A DNA stretch of 64,000 nucleotides, taken from the NCBI GenBank assembly GCA_946902875.1, contig OX336340.1:17127566-17191565 (forward strand), written 5' to 3'. The position numbers and the translations under genes were made by a program. The notes under the pieces are model-generated. The model was given only the letters and a program-made list of their open reading frames with translations. It had not been told where the DNA came from and ran no database searches. Source of the DNA: Nematopogon swammerdamellus (taxonomy: Eukaryota > Arthropoda > Insecta > Lepidoptera > Adelidae). Below, piece by piece: positions 12,186-24,262 of the stretch; positions within the stretch are counted from its first letter, which is position 1; every line of letters begins with the position of its first letter.

Positions 12186-12294
12186 AAGGAAACATGGAAA
12201 GATTAGTAGAAAATGCTGTACTGGGGCTATCTATATATCAAATTTTCTACACGCCCGACTACAGCATTTTCTACTGATATTTTTGTTTCCTTCT
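12186..12294. repeat. Short foldback (MITE-like)
   Basis: GAAGGAAACATGG...TAGTAGAAAATGCTGTA at 12186-12219 is answered by TACAGCATTTTCTACTGATA...GTTTCCTTC at 12260-12294, giving an imperfect hairpin of about 110 bp. No clear target duplication; probably a miniature foldback element. Confidence 0.5.
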
Positions 12295-12830
12295 TTATCA
12301 GTCTGATTTAATACATTTTTTATTTAATCCATTTTACTTCCAAACCTTTAAGTGCATTATATTTTTTAAATCACATAACTCTATTCATCCACCGGTTTGG
12401 AGATCTGCTATCTTGCTCCCACTCAGGAGCCCCCCAGGAGAGGGAGAAAATTGACGATCATCTTACGTTGTGGGCTTGTGGGGGTCTAGTGGTTAATATT
12501 CTTATTTTAATTACCTAATAGCGCTGAGAGTTTCTCTAGCTGTCACCTCGAGACGAACTTCTAGAGGAAGGAGATCCTGCAACAAACAGAGAAATCAGCC
12601 ATTATAAAACGTTGTCTATGGAAAGTTTAATATCATTGACAATGCCTAATTTTTGCAATAAGTGAGCATTCTGCATCACAGATTGCAGGTCCAGAAACAG
12701 TAGAGTCGAGAACAATAGAGGCCAAAATCATGTAGAATTTGTTTTGTATTACAGGCAGGACGTTAAAACAATTGTTAAAGTGAAATAACTTCTAAACGAT
12801 ATTGGCAGTGAATTTGATAGAAAAAAAAAA
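12295..12830. other. No gene recognised
   Basis: AT-rich sequence with no supported feature. Confidence 0.4.
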
Positions 12831-13112
12831 TCGGCCACGGGCGAGTCGGACTCGCGCACCGAGGATTCCGCACCACAAAAAAAAAACATAAAAAAACATG
12901 TTTCTTGTATGGGAACCCCCCTTAATTTTTTACGTTTTCAATATTTTATTATTTGTGGTTATATCCGCCATTATAACACATATTTTGTGAAAATTTCAAA
13001 CGGCTAGCTATTACGGTACCAAAGATACAGTTAGGACAGACAGATAGACAGCCATACAGACAGACGGCGCGGCGTAGGCTTAGTAGTGGGCTTCCGTACG
13101 GGATACGGAAAA
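12831..13112 (+). repeat. Dispersed repeat, copy 1
   Basis: Begins ATCGGCCACGGGCGAGTCGG and ends with CAGACAGACGG and GGGCTTCCGTACGGGATACG. The same sequence order occurs inverted at 45095-45332, and short relatives start near 47085, 47215 and 61410. The GAGTCGGACTCGC block resembles a B box, so this may be a SINE-like element, but the family is not one I can name. Confidence 0.5.
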
Positions 13113-14003
13113 AAGATTCACCACACATTTGAGGCAACTCTATATTAGTTCAATCATTTTGAATCTTCGACTACATAGACCGTAGCTGTTGGCCTCTGAA
13201 TCTCTAAGCTAATTCGCTGTACAAAATGCGAGCCCACTGGTCGGGAAAGCGTTTGCGTCCGGCGATACGCACCGAGGGATTCCACCGCAGAACATTCAAT
13301 CGTGCGTTTATTTTCTTTATACCTAAGTATTCAGTGATTTCAATCGAGGATGAAGGAAAACTCAGATCACATTATTATCTATTTATTTATCGGTTCATAA
13401 TATTGATGGACTATAGTAATTTTAATACCGCGTAAAGTTGTTTGGAATTTTGCTCTATATTTTTAGGGTTTCGTACCTCAAAAGATGAAAAACAACGGGA
13501 CCCTTACAGCATCACTTTCCTGTCTGTCCTTCTGTCACAAATTATTTTCTCCAAATCAATTGGACGAAAAAAGTTGAAATTTGGTACGTAAAGTATACAG
13601 TTTGATTACTCAATCGCCTACACGCATAGTGTAAATGAACGAATGGGGGACATATTAGAAAGCTAAAAACCTTTTTTTTTTCAAGTACATCTAATTCGTA
13701 AAAAAAAAAACATAATCCTTAAATAACTGTAAAAAAAACTGATATGACCACATCAGCTATAGCTGCTTGTTCATTAAAAAATAAATAAATAAATACATCA
13801 TGTGATTTATGAAACGAAAGGACCCGTTATAAGAAATACAAATATATTTCTTATAATTATTATAAAAAAATTTAAAGAACATATACGACAAACGAAAATC
13901 CTAAGTCTTAATGTTCCCACGGAAAACGGAATGGTGCGGAACTCTCTCCACGCGAGTTCTACACGCAATTGGCCGTTTTTTTGTGTTACAACTTTTCCTG
14001 TTT
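13113..14003. other. No gene recognised; possible second dispersed repeat
   Basis: At 13466-13600 a GGGTTTCGTACCTC...CTGTCTGTCCTTCTGTC block has the look of the same repeat class as 12831-13112. No coding sequence is supported. Confidence 0.35.
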
Positions 14004-14186
14004 AACCCGCCGTCGTCGGTCGAAACGGCTATGTAAATAGTTCGTGTTTTCCGTTCAGTTCAATAAAAGCCAACATGAAATGAAGGGAAGCACTGACATG
14101 GCACCTAATTCACCCAGTATTATGGGCTGACATCCCGGATGTTGTAGGCGATGTAACCAACCGTGTCAGTTTCCATAAACAAAAAT
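14004..14186 (+). mobile_element. SINE-A 3' half
   Basis: 5'-truncated copy running from the GTCGAAACGGC zone to GTGTCAGTTTCCATAAAC. Confidence 0.65.
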
Positions 14187-14567
14187 CTTTTGGGCCGGTT
14201 GTCCATAAAAATAACACCCTCCAAGCTTAAACCGCCCTACCTCCTTACTTAAGTGTACTCGGACTTACTTCAGAGTTTTTCTCTTGCAACTATCGACAGG
14301 CCAAGTTCGTTGTTCCTCCGCCTAGTAGCAGTGAAGAGATTCATCAATCACAGAGAGGCATTTGTAAGAGGCTTCCGAGGACTAGCCGGAGTGTGTCCGA
14401 ACTTTGAAAGGACGCGCTGAGGCACGGTGATTGGGCGGATTTCCCAGTCGCGATACAGAATTGGACGTGGCGCAGATTTGTGTGTGCACGTGTGTGATTT
14501 TGGAATAAAGTTATGATGGTCAGCAATAAATTGTATTGTATTGTATTGTATATATTTATTGCACTCA

Positions 14568-14842
14568 AATAGTTTTTTTTTTTTTTTATGGAAACTGACA
14601 CGGTTGGCTATATCACCTACAACATCGGTGATGTCAGCCCATAACACCGGGTGAATTGGTGCCACGTCAGTGCTTCCCTTCGGTCGTGCCGGCTACACTG
14701 AACTGGGTGGAAAACACAAACTATTTACATAGCCGTTTCGACCGACCTTTCATTCAGTGCGGTGGTATCAACCCGGGCGGGTTAAACCCTACCACCTAGT
14801 GATATAAGAAGGGAGTCATATCCCTTAGTCGCCTTTTACGTG
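14568..14842 (-). mobile_element. SINE-A body with SINE-C-type head (minus strand)
   Basis: T-run at 14572-14587, then ATGGAAACTGACACGG and the body, ending at about 14842 in CCCTTAGTCGCCTTTTACG, which is the start of the SINE-C head. It resembles the chimeras at 3630, 52340 and 56545. The neighbouring 14530-14560 is a TTGTA repeat. Confidence 0.65.
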
Positions 14843-17359
14843 TGACAGTATAGCCACTACTCGTGTTTAATACAAATTAAATGATTCGTAGATAGATAAA
14901 TTTTTTTTTCAACCGCTTCATGCGAGTCTTGTCTTACTAGCTATTATATACATTCATTTCGAAAGATGTCGGTTATGAGGGGTATGGGCTTTTACAGAAA
15001 ACTAGAAAATAAGGGGTTCCTTTGTTTAAAGGCGAGCCAAACGAGAAACCCCAGCCAGATGTCAGGAACGTACATCAATAGACGGGGTTTTGCCTTAGTC
15101 GTCGGTACTTGCTTTAGGTACTGCCAGATGTTCAAATGAACGCGCACATATTTGCGTACCGAACCAAGGGTTCCGTAGGAGTATAGGTTTGGTTGGGGCC
15201 ATGTTAGGTAAATGTTACGTGACGTATTGAAGGATGTGTGGCTTGGTGTTAGTTAGGCGGATAATTAGGCGCGTCGGTCGTCGGTGAAGGTCTTAGCTGT
15301 ATAACGTTGCTTTAATTGTGAATTAGACGAGTCATATTACCTAAACTTTTATAACATTACGAATAGGGTATATGAATAAATGAAATAAGATATTTATAAT
15401 TAAGAATATTTCATAGGCGAGTTAGTTAGAGATACCTTTGACGACGGAACCCTAATAGCGGAGGCAGATCGCCTCGGGAAGAGATGGGTATAGCTGCCGG
15501 GCGAGTTTGAGCCTTATTACTGCGACATACGTGGGAGGGTTGATTGAAGGCGCAGAAATATGTATTAAGGGCGGAGTCGGACGGTATTGCATTGCAATTA
15601 CTTGTTTGGGTAACAGGGGTACGGGGGTGGATGCGCCCGCGCACTGAACGGGGAGTCGGGTTGGAAGACAACAGCGGCGAAACTAGGGCAGGCAGTCGGT
15701 TTTCGGATGGAGAGTACTGCGGTCGAAGTGAAGAATCATCGGCTGTCCTGTATTCCATAAATATAACGCGCGCTAAAATACATATTATCGGCGAGGTTAC
15801 AGTACTTATTCCGAGTGCGGTAACGTAACAATATTCTAGGTTTTACCGCGCCTTAAAACCTAGGCTCGCCGAGATACATTACAAAATATTCGTATTTACA
15901 CTTCTAAAACAAAGTGATTAATTTGTGCACTGAACGAGTTCAAGAGGAAAGAATAGCGGCAGTTGGCGCGGCTGGGAGATCAAAATATTACTTTATCCGC
16001 GAATATCCGTAATAAAAACTGTGTGATCCAGAGGCGAGCGGGCGTGAACGATAAGTTTTAGCACATAATTTTCTACATTATTTATTAAGTGCATGTAGCG
16101 TTGGTGTGCCCGTGCGGGCGAACGTAAGCAGGCGACTACGATCTCCGTGACCTAGACGAGCGTGTAATCGCTTCAGGGCGGATCAGAGGTCACACTACAA
16201 CTACTAGAACAACTCCGACGATATACCTACTTACATCCACCTGTTATTCCCACATACTCTCGCCAAGCGAAGCCGACGGACTGGGAGCTGGCGTACATTC
16301 CTCGCGCCGTGTTGGGCGAGTCGGCCGATTGGCAAATTGTGTGAGAAGGCTTCGCATTTGCACGCCTAATCACGCAGACGCGAACTGTTAAGTCTACTTT
16401 TACTTCAACGATAAGCGGCGTGTGTAGGTTGTTTCAGGGGCCGACGCATTAAACCCGATAGACGTTGTGTTGCCGCTATTAATTGCTTAGTGATTTGGCG
16501 AGAGTCTGACAATAATATTAATTATAATTTCCGTTTAATTAGCAGCCTAGTGAAGGCTACTTGTCAGTAGAACCATTAGGTTTCGCTGGTGACTGGCCGC
16601 TCGCTTGCATGCTGACGAGTCGGCAGAGAGGGGTCCAGAAACTATGCCCGTGCAAGTAATCTTCCGTTAAAAGGAGTTCCTTCTGAACTGTAGAGTTTGG
16701 TTTATTAAAAGACTTCGACCTACCAGAGTCAAGGTGGCAGGCTCTCCCATTTCGCCCAGCTACGGGTAGCATTCTTAGATCCGCGAGTTAGTGTAGCAGA
16801 GTCATTATTGTCAACTTATTTTCAACTCAGTTTAGGAGCTAGCCAATCATTTAGAACCGCGGACAGCCGTCGTTCGTCTGTCAATTTCTTCCACGAGTAG
16901 GGATGTCTCATAGGTCGTTTTAGGTAGATGGGCCACGAAACGATCACATTCAGCTAGTTCTCTCCGTAAATAAAGTAATTAACGAAAGATTGCGTAATCA
17001 TAAATGTATCCTATTGCGGGTTGATCCCATACAGATGTGAGAGCGGGGCCGAAGGTGAACATTTCCGCGGTTATTCCTCCCCGTGGTGTGGCCCGGGAAC
17101 ATTTTCCGACTTAGTTAGTCCATGTACTGTTGCCGTTTGGTTATCAATCACTCTCAATCATTACATAATTAATATTTAGTCCACAAAGAAATACGGTATA
17201 CACCCCTACGGTCGGGAAGTGGCTAATATAATCGCAAGTAAAGGGTTTGCAAATTGGTCCTACGCTAGACTTTCACGAGCCACATAAACATTAAAATTAA
17301 AAATAAAAATACAAATTCTACCGCAGACTATCTGCCCTAGCTAATATTATTTATTGGCA
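14843..17359. other. No gene recognised; possible regulatory DNA
   Basis: A 2.5-kb stretch with more mixed base composition and fewer obvious repeats than its surroundings, especially 15900-17150. It has no ORF with splice sites that I can defend. It could be single-copy non-coding DNA with regulatory function, but I see no specific motif. Confidence 0.3.
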
Positions 17360-17452
17360 AAGGTTAGGTATCGTCTCATACGACATACACGGGGAGAGAT
17401 GCAGTGGGGCTATTCTTTTAAAGTACCGGCCCCACACGGTACATAACAAATG
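17360..17452 (-). mobile_element. Isolated SINE-C-type head
   Basis: TACGACATACACGGGGAGAG...GGGGCTATTC...GGCCCCACACGGTAC matches the head module of SINE-C and of the chimeric SINE-A copies, but no body follows. Confidence 0.55.
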
Positions 17453-17784
17453 GTACAAAAGAATATGGGCAAAAGGTAACACTTAATGCCTCTAGGCATT
17501 TTCTAACAGCTTGAATAGTTTAAATACTATATCTATATACCAGATATATACATAAGATAGACTAAATATACTTAGTTTTTACATATGATATATATTTACT
17601 AACTCTGAACATGAGAGACATAGTTTATAAATAGTTGTATCCTTAGATTATTGATAGGTCTCCGAGACCTATCAATGATCTAAGAGTTGTATCTATAGGA
17701 AGTACGTGAAGTCGGATAATTCCATATATTTTAATCTATTTTGCCGAAAAAGGATATTCACACATTTATTAGTTTGTACGATGT

Positions 17785-18110
17785 GGGGCCGGTACTTAAA
17801 AAGAATAGCCCCACAGCATCTCTCCCCATGCATGTCGTAAAGGCGACTAAGGGATAAGAACAAGATGCCGTGCTAAAGGGCGACAGGCATGCCACCTCTC
17901 ACCTTGGCACGGTACTTCCACCGAGTCATGCAGCAGGTGGGTCTTCGTGCCTTACTTGCTGCTTGACCGATTGAATCTTGTTCGAATACTTTGCGAAACG
18001 TGGTGGTCGGTGTTGTCCTGTAATTTACCAGAGTTCTTGCAGCAAAACACCGATTGCTCTGCTTACCTCGATTGCCGGGATTCAGCGTGTGTGTTATGTA
18101 TATGTATTAG
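17785..18110 (+). mobile_element. SINE-C, near full length
   Basis: Head with GGGGCCGGTACTTAAAAAGA and CCCCACAGCATCTC, then GTGCTAAAGGGCGACAGGC, CACCTTGGCACGG, GCAGCAGGTGGG, GTGGTGGTCGGTGTTG and CGATTGCCGGGATTCAGCG. This is the reference copy for the family. Its AATAGCCCCACTG...GTGCTAAAGGGCGACAG segment closely resembles the tandem unit in intron 1 of the Polinton polymerase gene. Confidence 0.65.
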
Positions 18111-18204
18111 TTGTATTATTTACAATCAGTACGATAGAGTTGTTATTTTTTGGTACAACTTTAAAGTCAGTCTGTCTTTTTCCCGCCTTAATAATTTGGA
18201 ATGG

Positions 18205-18312
18205 TCGAAGCAAGTCGAACCGTACGACTAGTGGGCGACCCAATGTCCATGGGCGTCGTTAGACAACTTATGGGTGGTTCGGCGCCACATGTCGCGCATT
18301 CAATAAGAAAAA
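18205..18312 (+). mobile_element. LINE 3' terminal fragment
   Basis: The AATGTCCATGGGCGTCGTTAG and CCACATGTCGCGC blocks, plus an A-rich tail, match the 3' terminus of the LINE at 23559-23680 in inverse orientation. Confidence 0.6.
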
Positions 18313-20194
18313 AACAAAGCAAATAGCAATAGATAATATGTATATATTATAGAATCAAAATTTCAGCAGCATCGCACTATAAAAAAATTAATAAAAAAAT
18401 AGCATTACTTCTGCATGAGATTACCAACTTTTTAATCCAATACTCGAATCTCGGCTTGAATATATTCGATATTCCGGCATCCCGGCAGACGCATCGGACA
18501 AAGGTACAGTAAATGTATTTTACTAGTACGTATAGTAAGCTTATCTACGCCCGACATTATGTTTGCCGGTCAGTGGGTCGCCATAAAATAGATTGAACTG
18601 AACAATCCTATACTATCATGCATTCAAAGGAAGTCCGCGTTTGTTTGGTATGTAGGTATACTTGTAGAATAGTCAACGTAAAATCAGTTATAGTATATTA
18701 TTTTAGATCTGTAGATTTGGTCGTAGATTCTTTTGCAAATACTCTGGGCTGAGTGAAAAGTTGAAGATGCCTCCTCGTACAGAAGTTATTCGAATCTTTT
18801 ATTTTTATTAACATTAGCACTTGGCAGGTGCATTTCTTAGGTGTGTTTCACAGTGCCAAGTTTAGCTTGTCTACTAAGAATCGTAAGTACATATAAATGT
18901 ATAAATCTAAATTAAATGATCAATAGTTTAGGACCTAGTGGTAAACTGAAGACCTTTCCTTTTATTTGATTTATAGTTTTAGATAAACAAAGAAAACGCT
19001 GACACGCCGCCCCTAAACACAAACCCGATTCGGACGTGACCGATTTCCGACACTGGTGAATGTACAATAGTTTGGGCGGGATCAGCCGCAGCAGCTTTGT
19101 AGTATGTCCATCTGTCATCGGAACATAGGGCAGGGGGGAGGGGGGAGGGGGGGGGGGGGGGGGGGGGCTGAAAGCGAGAATAGCTCGGGACCTGCATCTC
19201 TCAACGAGTTTTGTTTGACACAGGCGACAGATGATTGATATAGGTATACATTGCACGATTTTGTGTAATGATGGCGGCCATTTTCTAACCCAAAATGCAC
19301 GATAGATGAAAGGGCTAAAGTGAACGCCGAAATCATACATAAAAAAGTTTTTGTAAATATATAAATAAAAATGTGGCTATACCTTTCATATGAAAATGCT
19401 TATAGTACATGAAATATTTAGTTGTACAAGGAAGGTGTGGAACGAAGCTTGCGATGGCTTCACCGAACATATCCGGGCCCATCGGCAGTAGAGGAGGATG
19501 CTAATCGAGGTCGGGACTAGCGAGTGGTCACTCTAAATTTCCCACGCGGATTGTAATAATCTGATGTTAAGCGTAAAATGTGGTTATCAGAATAAATTGC
19601 TCTAAATGAAACTTTCAGAGCGAGGCCGAGGGCCGAGTTACGTTTAAGAATACGAACGAAAACACATTAAAACTATAATTTTCACGAATGACGACAAGCG
19701 GAAGGAATAATATTTCACTCGCTGCAGCACTTGTCCAATAATTCCAAACTTGCAAGTTAACACTAACACATCTTACCGTATTGTAATTTATCATTCCGTA
19801 TCTGTTTTCGCAGCCACAACGTCTTATGGCGTCTCGTTCGAGAAACTTCGCCAACGAGCGCGGCTAACTGGCGCGTTATTGTCAACTTTCTTCGCAAACA
19901 CTTCATTCTTCAACTTTTTAACTGAAAAAGCAGCAGTGCCCGCTGTTCCGTTTAAAGAAAACATATGCTGGAAAACAAATTCTTTGAAGAAACTGTGTTT
20001 AGAAAATTGCAAAATTTTTCTAAACAAATAATATGGACTGAAATTTAAACAAAATAACATGTTTTATCAGTGGAGTTGCGGGCACAATGTCAGCTATTGC
20101 CTGACCAATTCGTTCTCATCAAGGTGCCTTTTAGGCAAGCCGTTAAAGTAACATTAAAACAGAGATGGTGACATAATATTATATTCCATATATT
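18313..20194. other. No gene recognised; poly-G tract
   Basis: A G-run interrupted by A occupies 19133-19167. The proline-rich reading frames opposite it are artefacts of that tract. At about 19615-19640 there is a single degenerate unit of the GCGAGGCCGAAGGCCGAG minisatellite found at 53.4, 54.2 and 57.6-58.9 kb. Confidence 0.4.
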
Positions 20195-20515
20195 GTTTTT
20201 TTTTAAACTGACGCGGTTGGCTACATCACCTACAACATCCGTGATGTTAGCCCATAACACCTTTAGTGAACTAGGTGCCATGTAAGTGCTTCCCTTCGGT
20301 TTTGTCGGCTATTCTGAACTAGACTGAAAAAAACGAACTATTTACTTAGCCGTTTCGACCGACCTTTCATTCAGTGCGTGTAGTAAGGTAAAAAGGGAAG
20401 GGACCTAATGTATTACGTGGAATCCGAACCACATTCATTTTCCGACGGTCGAGCGGTCACCCATCCAAGTACCGACCGACCGCACCGCTGCTGCTGAGCT
20501 ACCGAGGCTGACATT
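20195..20515 (-). mobile_element. SINE-A, near full length (minus strand)
   Basis: Runs from the T-run and AAACTGACGCGGTTGGC to GCTGCTGAGCTACCGAGGCTGAC, which is the complement of the tRNA-like head. A second near-complete copy with a tRNA head, useful as evidence that tRNA-headed and SINE-C-headed forms coexist. Confidence 0.7.
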
Positions 20516-21087
20516 TGTACTCTCTCCAAGAAATTTTCGCCGAGCCGAAGTTAGATAAAAACAGAACTCGAAAGCTAAAATCCCTTTTCTATCAGTCAAC
20601 GTCAGCGGGCACGGATAAACAAGTGGCTTGTGAAGCATCTCAATTACTCCGCGTAACCAGGCAGTTCGAAACAATAAATCAGCCCGAATTGCCACGGCGG
20701 CGGCGGCGCGGAGGCGGCGGCGGCGGCGGCGTCGCCGCGGCCACCGCTCCGCCACTTCTCCACCCATTAATCTCATTACGTCCAATTTGAGGCATTAAAA
20801 AGTTTCCAGCCGAGTTAGCCGGCGACCGCAAAAAGAAACTCGAATATTTTAACATCAATTTCCATGATTCAACTGGCTGCTGTCAGTCGGCGCCCCACTG
20901 TTGCTGCTGTGATTTACACGCCCGTCCGCGGTCGGCGGCGCGGCGCGGCGAGGAGGGCTGGCGCTCCCTCCCGAGCCCGACCCAGACGCCGCAACTTGCT
21001 GAAATCTCGTTGTCGACTTCGATAGAGAGGACAAACACCTTCGAGGAAAACATTAATAGGGTTGCGGTTTTTTTATTGATTTTTTTA
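20516..21087. other. GC-rich CGG-repeat patch, possible CpG-rich regulatory DNA
   Basis: 20695-20760 is a (CGG)n-like run; 20920-20995 is also strongly GC-rich. Neither has splice sites around a sensible frame. They could be promoter-proximal or conserved non-coding DNA. Confidence 0.3.
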
Positions 21088-21540
21088 TAGAAAGCGCGAC
21101 ATGTGGCGCCGAGGCACCCATAAGGTGTCTAACGAGGCCCATGGACATTCGGTCGTACGCGGGGGTTGCGAATGTCATGCCGGCTTGACAGTTGCCTATT
21201 CACGCCTCTCTTGAAGGACCCGAGACTAGTACTGGGGGGGGGGGGTAAATATGTGGGCAGGGAGAGCGCTCCAGAGTTTACCAGTTCTGTGGAGGAAAGA
21301 TCTGCAGAGCCGTTTGGTACGCATCCGTGGTAAGTCCAGCGTATAGGGATGCCTAGTGCGGATTGTGCGGAGGTGGAAAGGGGACGGCGGCGGGATCGCG
21401 TTAAACAGCTCCTGCGAGCACTCTCCATGGAATAAGCGATAGAACGCACTTAAGGCGCCGACATCCCGGATCTCGGCGGAGAGACAGACGGCGCTGACGG
21501 TGTCCACTTCCGGCTAGTCGCCTCCGTCGTGTCTTCTTAA
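21088..21540 (-). mobile_element. Diverged 3' end of the same LINE family (minus strand)
   Basis: From AAAGCGCGACATGTGGCGCC through CCCATGGACATTCGG, TGCGAATGTCATGCCGGC and GTGCGGAGGTGGAA, this parallels 23583-23960 block for block. Frameshifts, a poly-G insertion at 21234-21244 and substitutions have destroyed the coding sequence. It is older than the copy at 23.6 kb. Confidence 0.7.
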
Positions 21541-23456
21541 GAGACACGACGGATATCCGGAACGCACCTGAACCCTCGTCTGCGGAAACTACCCCCACTG
21601 GCCACCGCTACAATCTTCGTCAACGACGGACGAAGATTTGACAGTTCTCTGCCAACCGTCGCACTAGGCAGAGTGCCCATGAAGATGGGCCATACGCTTG
21701 ACCCGAAACGTCGAGCCATATAGCTCGGAGTGGAACCGTGAGTAAAGCTGCTTTGATTTAAAACGAACTATGTATGATTGATAAAATTACGTATACTAGA
21801 TGATGGTAAAAGAATGGAGAGATGTCAGCGTCTTCTGTCTCCACGGGTCGGCTGCGTAACTTGCTGTTGTGCGGGCTACTGTCCCGATGCTCTCAATGAC
21901 CTAATGAACGTATTTATTATTTCGAGAATGTGCTGTACTAACGTATTGCTCTGACGTTTAGGTTGTCAGCGCCATCTCACGGCGTGATTGGGAATCTTTG
22001 TTTTGTCTCTATGGCGCGTAGTGCATCATCGATTTTCCATGCGGCTGTGGCTAGGTGTCGCTGAATATGTATTCCCACCTTTCTTACAATACAATATTAT
22101 ACAATGGTATATGGCGAAAGAAATGTATGTATGTATGTATGTATATATATATTATTTATTACATACTAATTAATACAGATTAGGCACAACAGGCGAGCTT
22201 AATCCCGCGAGGCATTCTATTCTAACTAACCTTTGGGATGTGGGAGAAGTACATGCAGGCGAACAAGAATAGTTTGTGGCAATGTGTTAGACTGTAAAGA
22301 AATATGTACATACGATAAACTACATATTAATACTACATAAATACTTTAATACGCACGTTTAACAACTTGATGAATTCAGTGTAATAGGAGTTTTAGTAAA
22401 ATTGGGTTTTATCTAAAGGTTAAATGTGGTTTAAAAAATATGTACGTAATCAAATTCACAAAAACGAATAGATTTACTTTGAAACTTTACTCCAACATAG
22501 TGCCCTATAATCTTAAAAGCCCGGAAGGGTCGCGATTCAGTTCGCGCTTCGTTCCGTTCCTCGCCCGCCCACGCCCGCCCTCGCCCGCCCTCGCCCGCGC
22601 GCCCGCCCTCCACAGCGCGCCCGCCCAGGATGAACTGAAATTGAATTTACCGGCGCGACTATCCGCACATTTCCCTGTAACTGTCCACTGCAAAGTTAAT
22701 GGCCGTTGCTGAACTTGAGGCAAACAATAAAGTGACTTACGCCCGACGCTCGTTCAAAACATATTTAATGCAAGTTGATAGGGAAATTTTAATGTTTCTC
22801 AAGATTTATGAAGCTCACTTTTAATGTTCGTACTTTGTAGTGTTGTCGCAATGTGACTGATTTATGAAATGAAATAAAGAAACAATTTTGGCTAACTACA
22901 CAATATTTGAGACGGAGCGAAGTTGAACAAGACAAGAAGAAGCAAAAGGTAGACAACAAAATATTTTCAAAAGATTACTTCAAGATTAATTAAACAAACA
23001 GGGTATTTTGCTTTTTGTATAACAGAAAACTACGTAACTTCGAATCGCGTGCGATTGGCAAAATGCTAAAATGTTAAATGTTAAAATATGACGTATCCGA
23101 GTGCAGTGTTAAGAATAAAGAGAATAAAGAATTTCTACTATCTAGGTGTCTATAGGTTCTTATATATGTTTGTGTTCGATTATTTTAGTATTATTTACGA
23201 CTAGCTTTTACCCGCAGCTCCGCTCGCGTGAATTTAACTAAATTTTTGTAAGAAACCTTCGCGTGCGTGAGCACAACATCGGATGAATGGTTTACGAACG
23301 CATAGAAGACGAACGAACGAACGAACAAATATTCATTTTTATATTTATTGTTTTATTGAAAGCGCGAAATGTAGCGCCTCTTCATTCATAAGGTGTCTAA
23401 CGACGCCCATGGACATTCTGTCGTATATATTAAGAAGACGATTACAAATTATATCA
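21541..23456. other. No gene recognised; C-rich patch and repeat debris
   Basis: 22555-22630 is an unusual C-rich tract of CGCCCGCCC-type repeats. 22118-22145 is a GTAT microsatellite. 23200-23235 is one copy of the dispersed CCCGCAGCTCCGCTCGCG motif. 23357-23425 resembles the LINE 3' terminus on the minus strand. No coding exon is supported. Confidence 0.4.
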
Positions 23457-23558
23457 GCGAAATACCAGCTTGCGTAGATAGACTCAATCTAGCGTCTCGT
23501 GCCGTGGGACTGGTGGTTGACCCTGTAGTGTCCCGCGACTTAGAATCACTGCAACTCC
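23457..23558 (+). mobile_element. Older LINE copy, left piece (split by the younger LINE)
   Basis: About 100 bp on the + strand matching the complement of 23975-24070 of the younger LINE. In the + frame it encodes a recognisable PVVSRDLESLQL stretch of the same ORF. It ends exactly where the T-run (3' poly-A) of the minus-strand LINE begins. The sequence that should follow is found at 42357 on the other side of the nest. Confidence 0.75.
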
Positions 23559-23629
23559 TTTTTTTTTTTTTTTTTTTTTTTTTTATCGATAGCGCGACAT
23601 GTGGCATCGTTACACCTACAAGTAGGTGT

Positions 23630-24256
23630 CTAACGATGCCCATGGACATTCTGTGATGCACGGGGATTGCGAATGTCATGCCGGCCTGACAGGAGCCTTT
23701 TCACGCCCCTTTTGAAAAACCCCAGGCTGTACTTGGGAGGAAATAGATGGGCAGGGAGTGCGTTCCACATTTTCCCGGTTCTGTGAATAAAAGACCTACA
23801 GAACCGGTTGGTGCGCATGCGTGGTAGGTCGATTGAATAGGGGTGCATCCCCTGCCCAGTACGCGTAGTGCGGAGGTGGAATGGGGACGACGGAATCGCG
23901 TTAAACAGCTCCTCCGAACACTCCCCATGAAATAAACGATAGAACACACTCAGGGAGCCGACGTCCCTACGGAGTTGCAGTGGTTCTAAGTCGCGGGACA
24001 CCACGGGGTCACCCACCAGTCGCACGGCACGACGCTGGATTGAGTCTAGCGGCGCAAGCTGGTATTTAGCTGAGCCATCCCACAAGTGCGAGCAGTACTC
24101 CAAGCAGGACCTAACCTGTGTTTTGTACAACGTCAGTTTTTGGCCCGGCGTGAAGTACCGTCGCACCTTGTTCAGTACGCCCAGCTTTTTTGAGGCCAGC
24201 TTGGCTTTGCCCTCAATATGGCGTCGGAAGTTCAAGTCGTGCGACAGTTCGACACC
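23630..24256 (-). pseudogene. LINE ORF, C-terminal part (after Polinton insertion)
   Basis: About 208 codons read on the minus strand from the left Polinton target copy to a stop at 23630. It contains the post-RT thumb-like region common to CR1/jockey ORFs: YTPGQKLTLYKTQVRS-like FTPGQKLTLYKTQVRSCLEY, LDSIQRRAVRLVGDPVV and VFYRLFHGECSEELF, then a basic C-terminus. The frame is open without stops and continues in register across GAGGAC into the N-terminal part at 39428-41761. The ORF was therefore intact when the Polinton landed. It cannot now be translated as a whole. Confidence 0.85.
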
Positions 24257-24262
24257 GAGGAC
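24257..24262. other. Left target-site duplication GAGGAC
   Basis: Identical to 39422-39427. In the LINE frame (minus strand) it reads GTC CTC, Val-Leu, and keeps phase with the codons on both sides. Confidence 0.95.

Noticed and set aside
18912..19340. Proline-rich 142-codon ORF
   Set aside because: Created by the poly-G/poly-C tract at 19133-19167; no splice sites or homology-like blocks.
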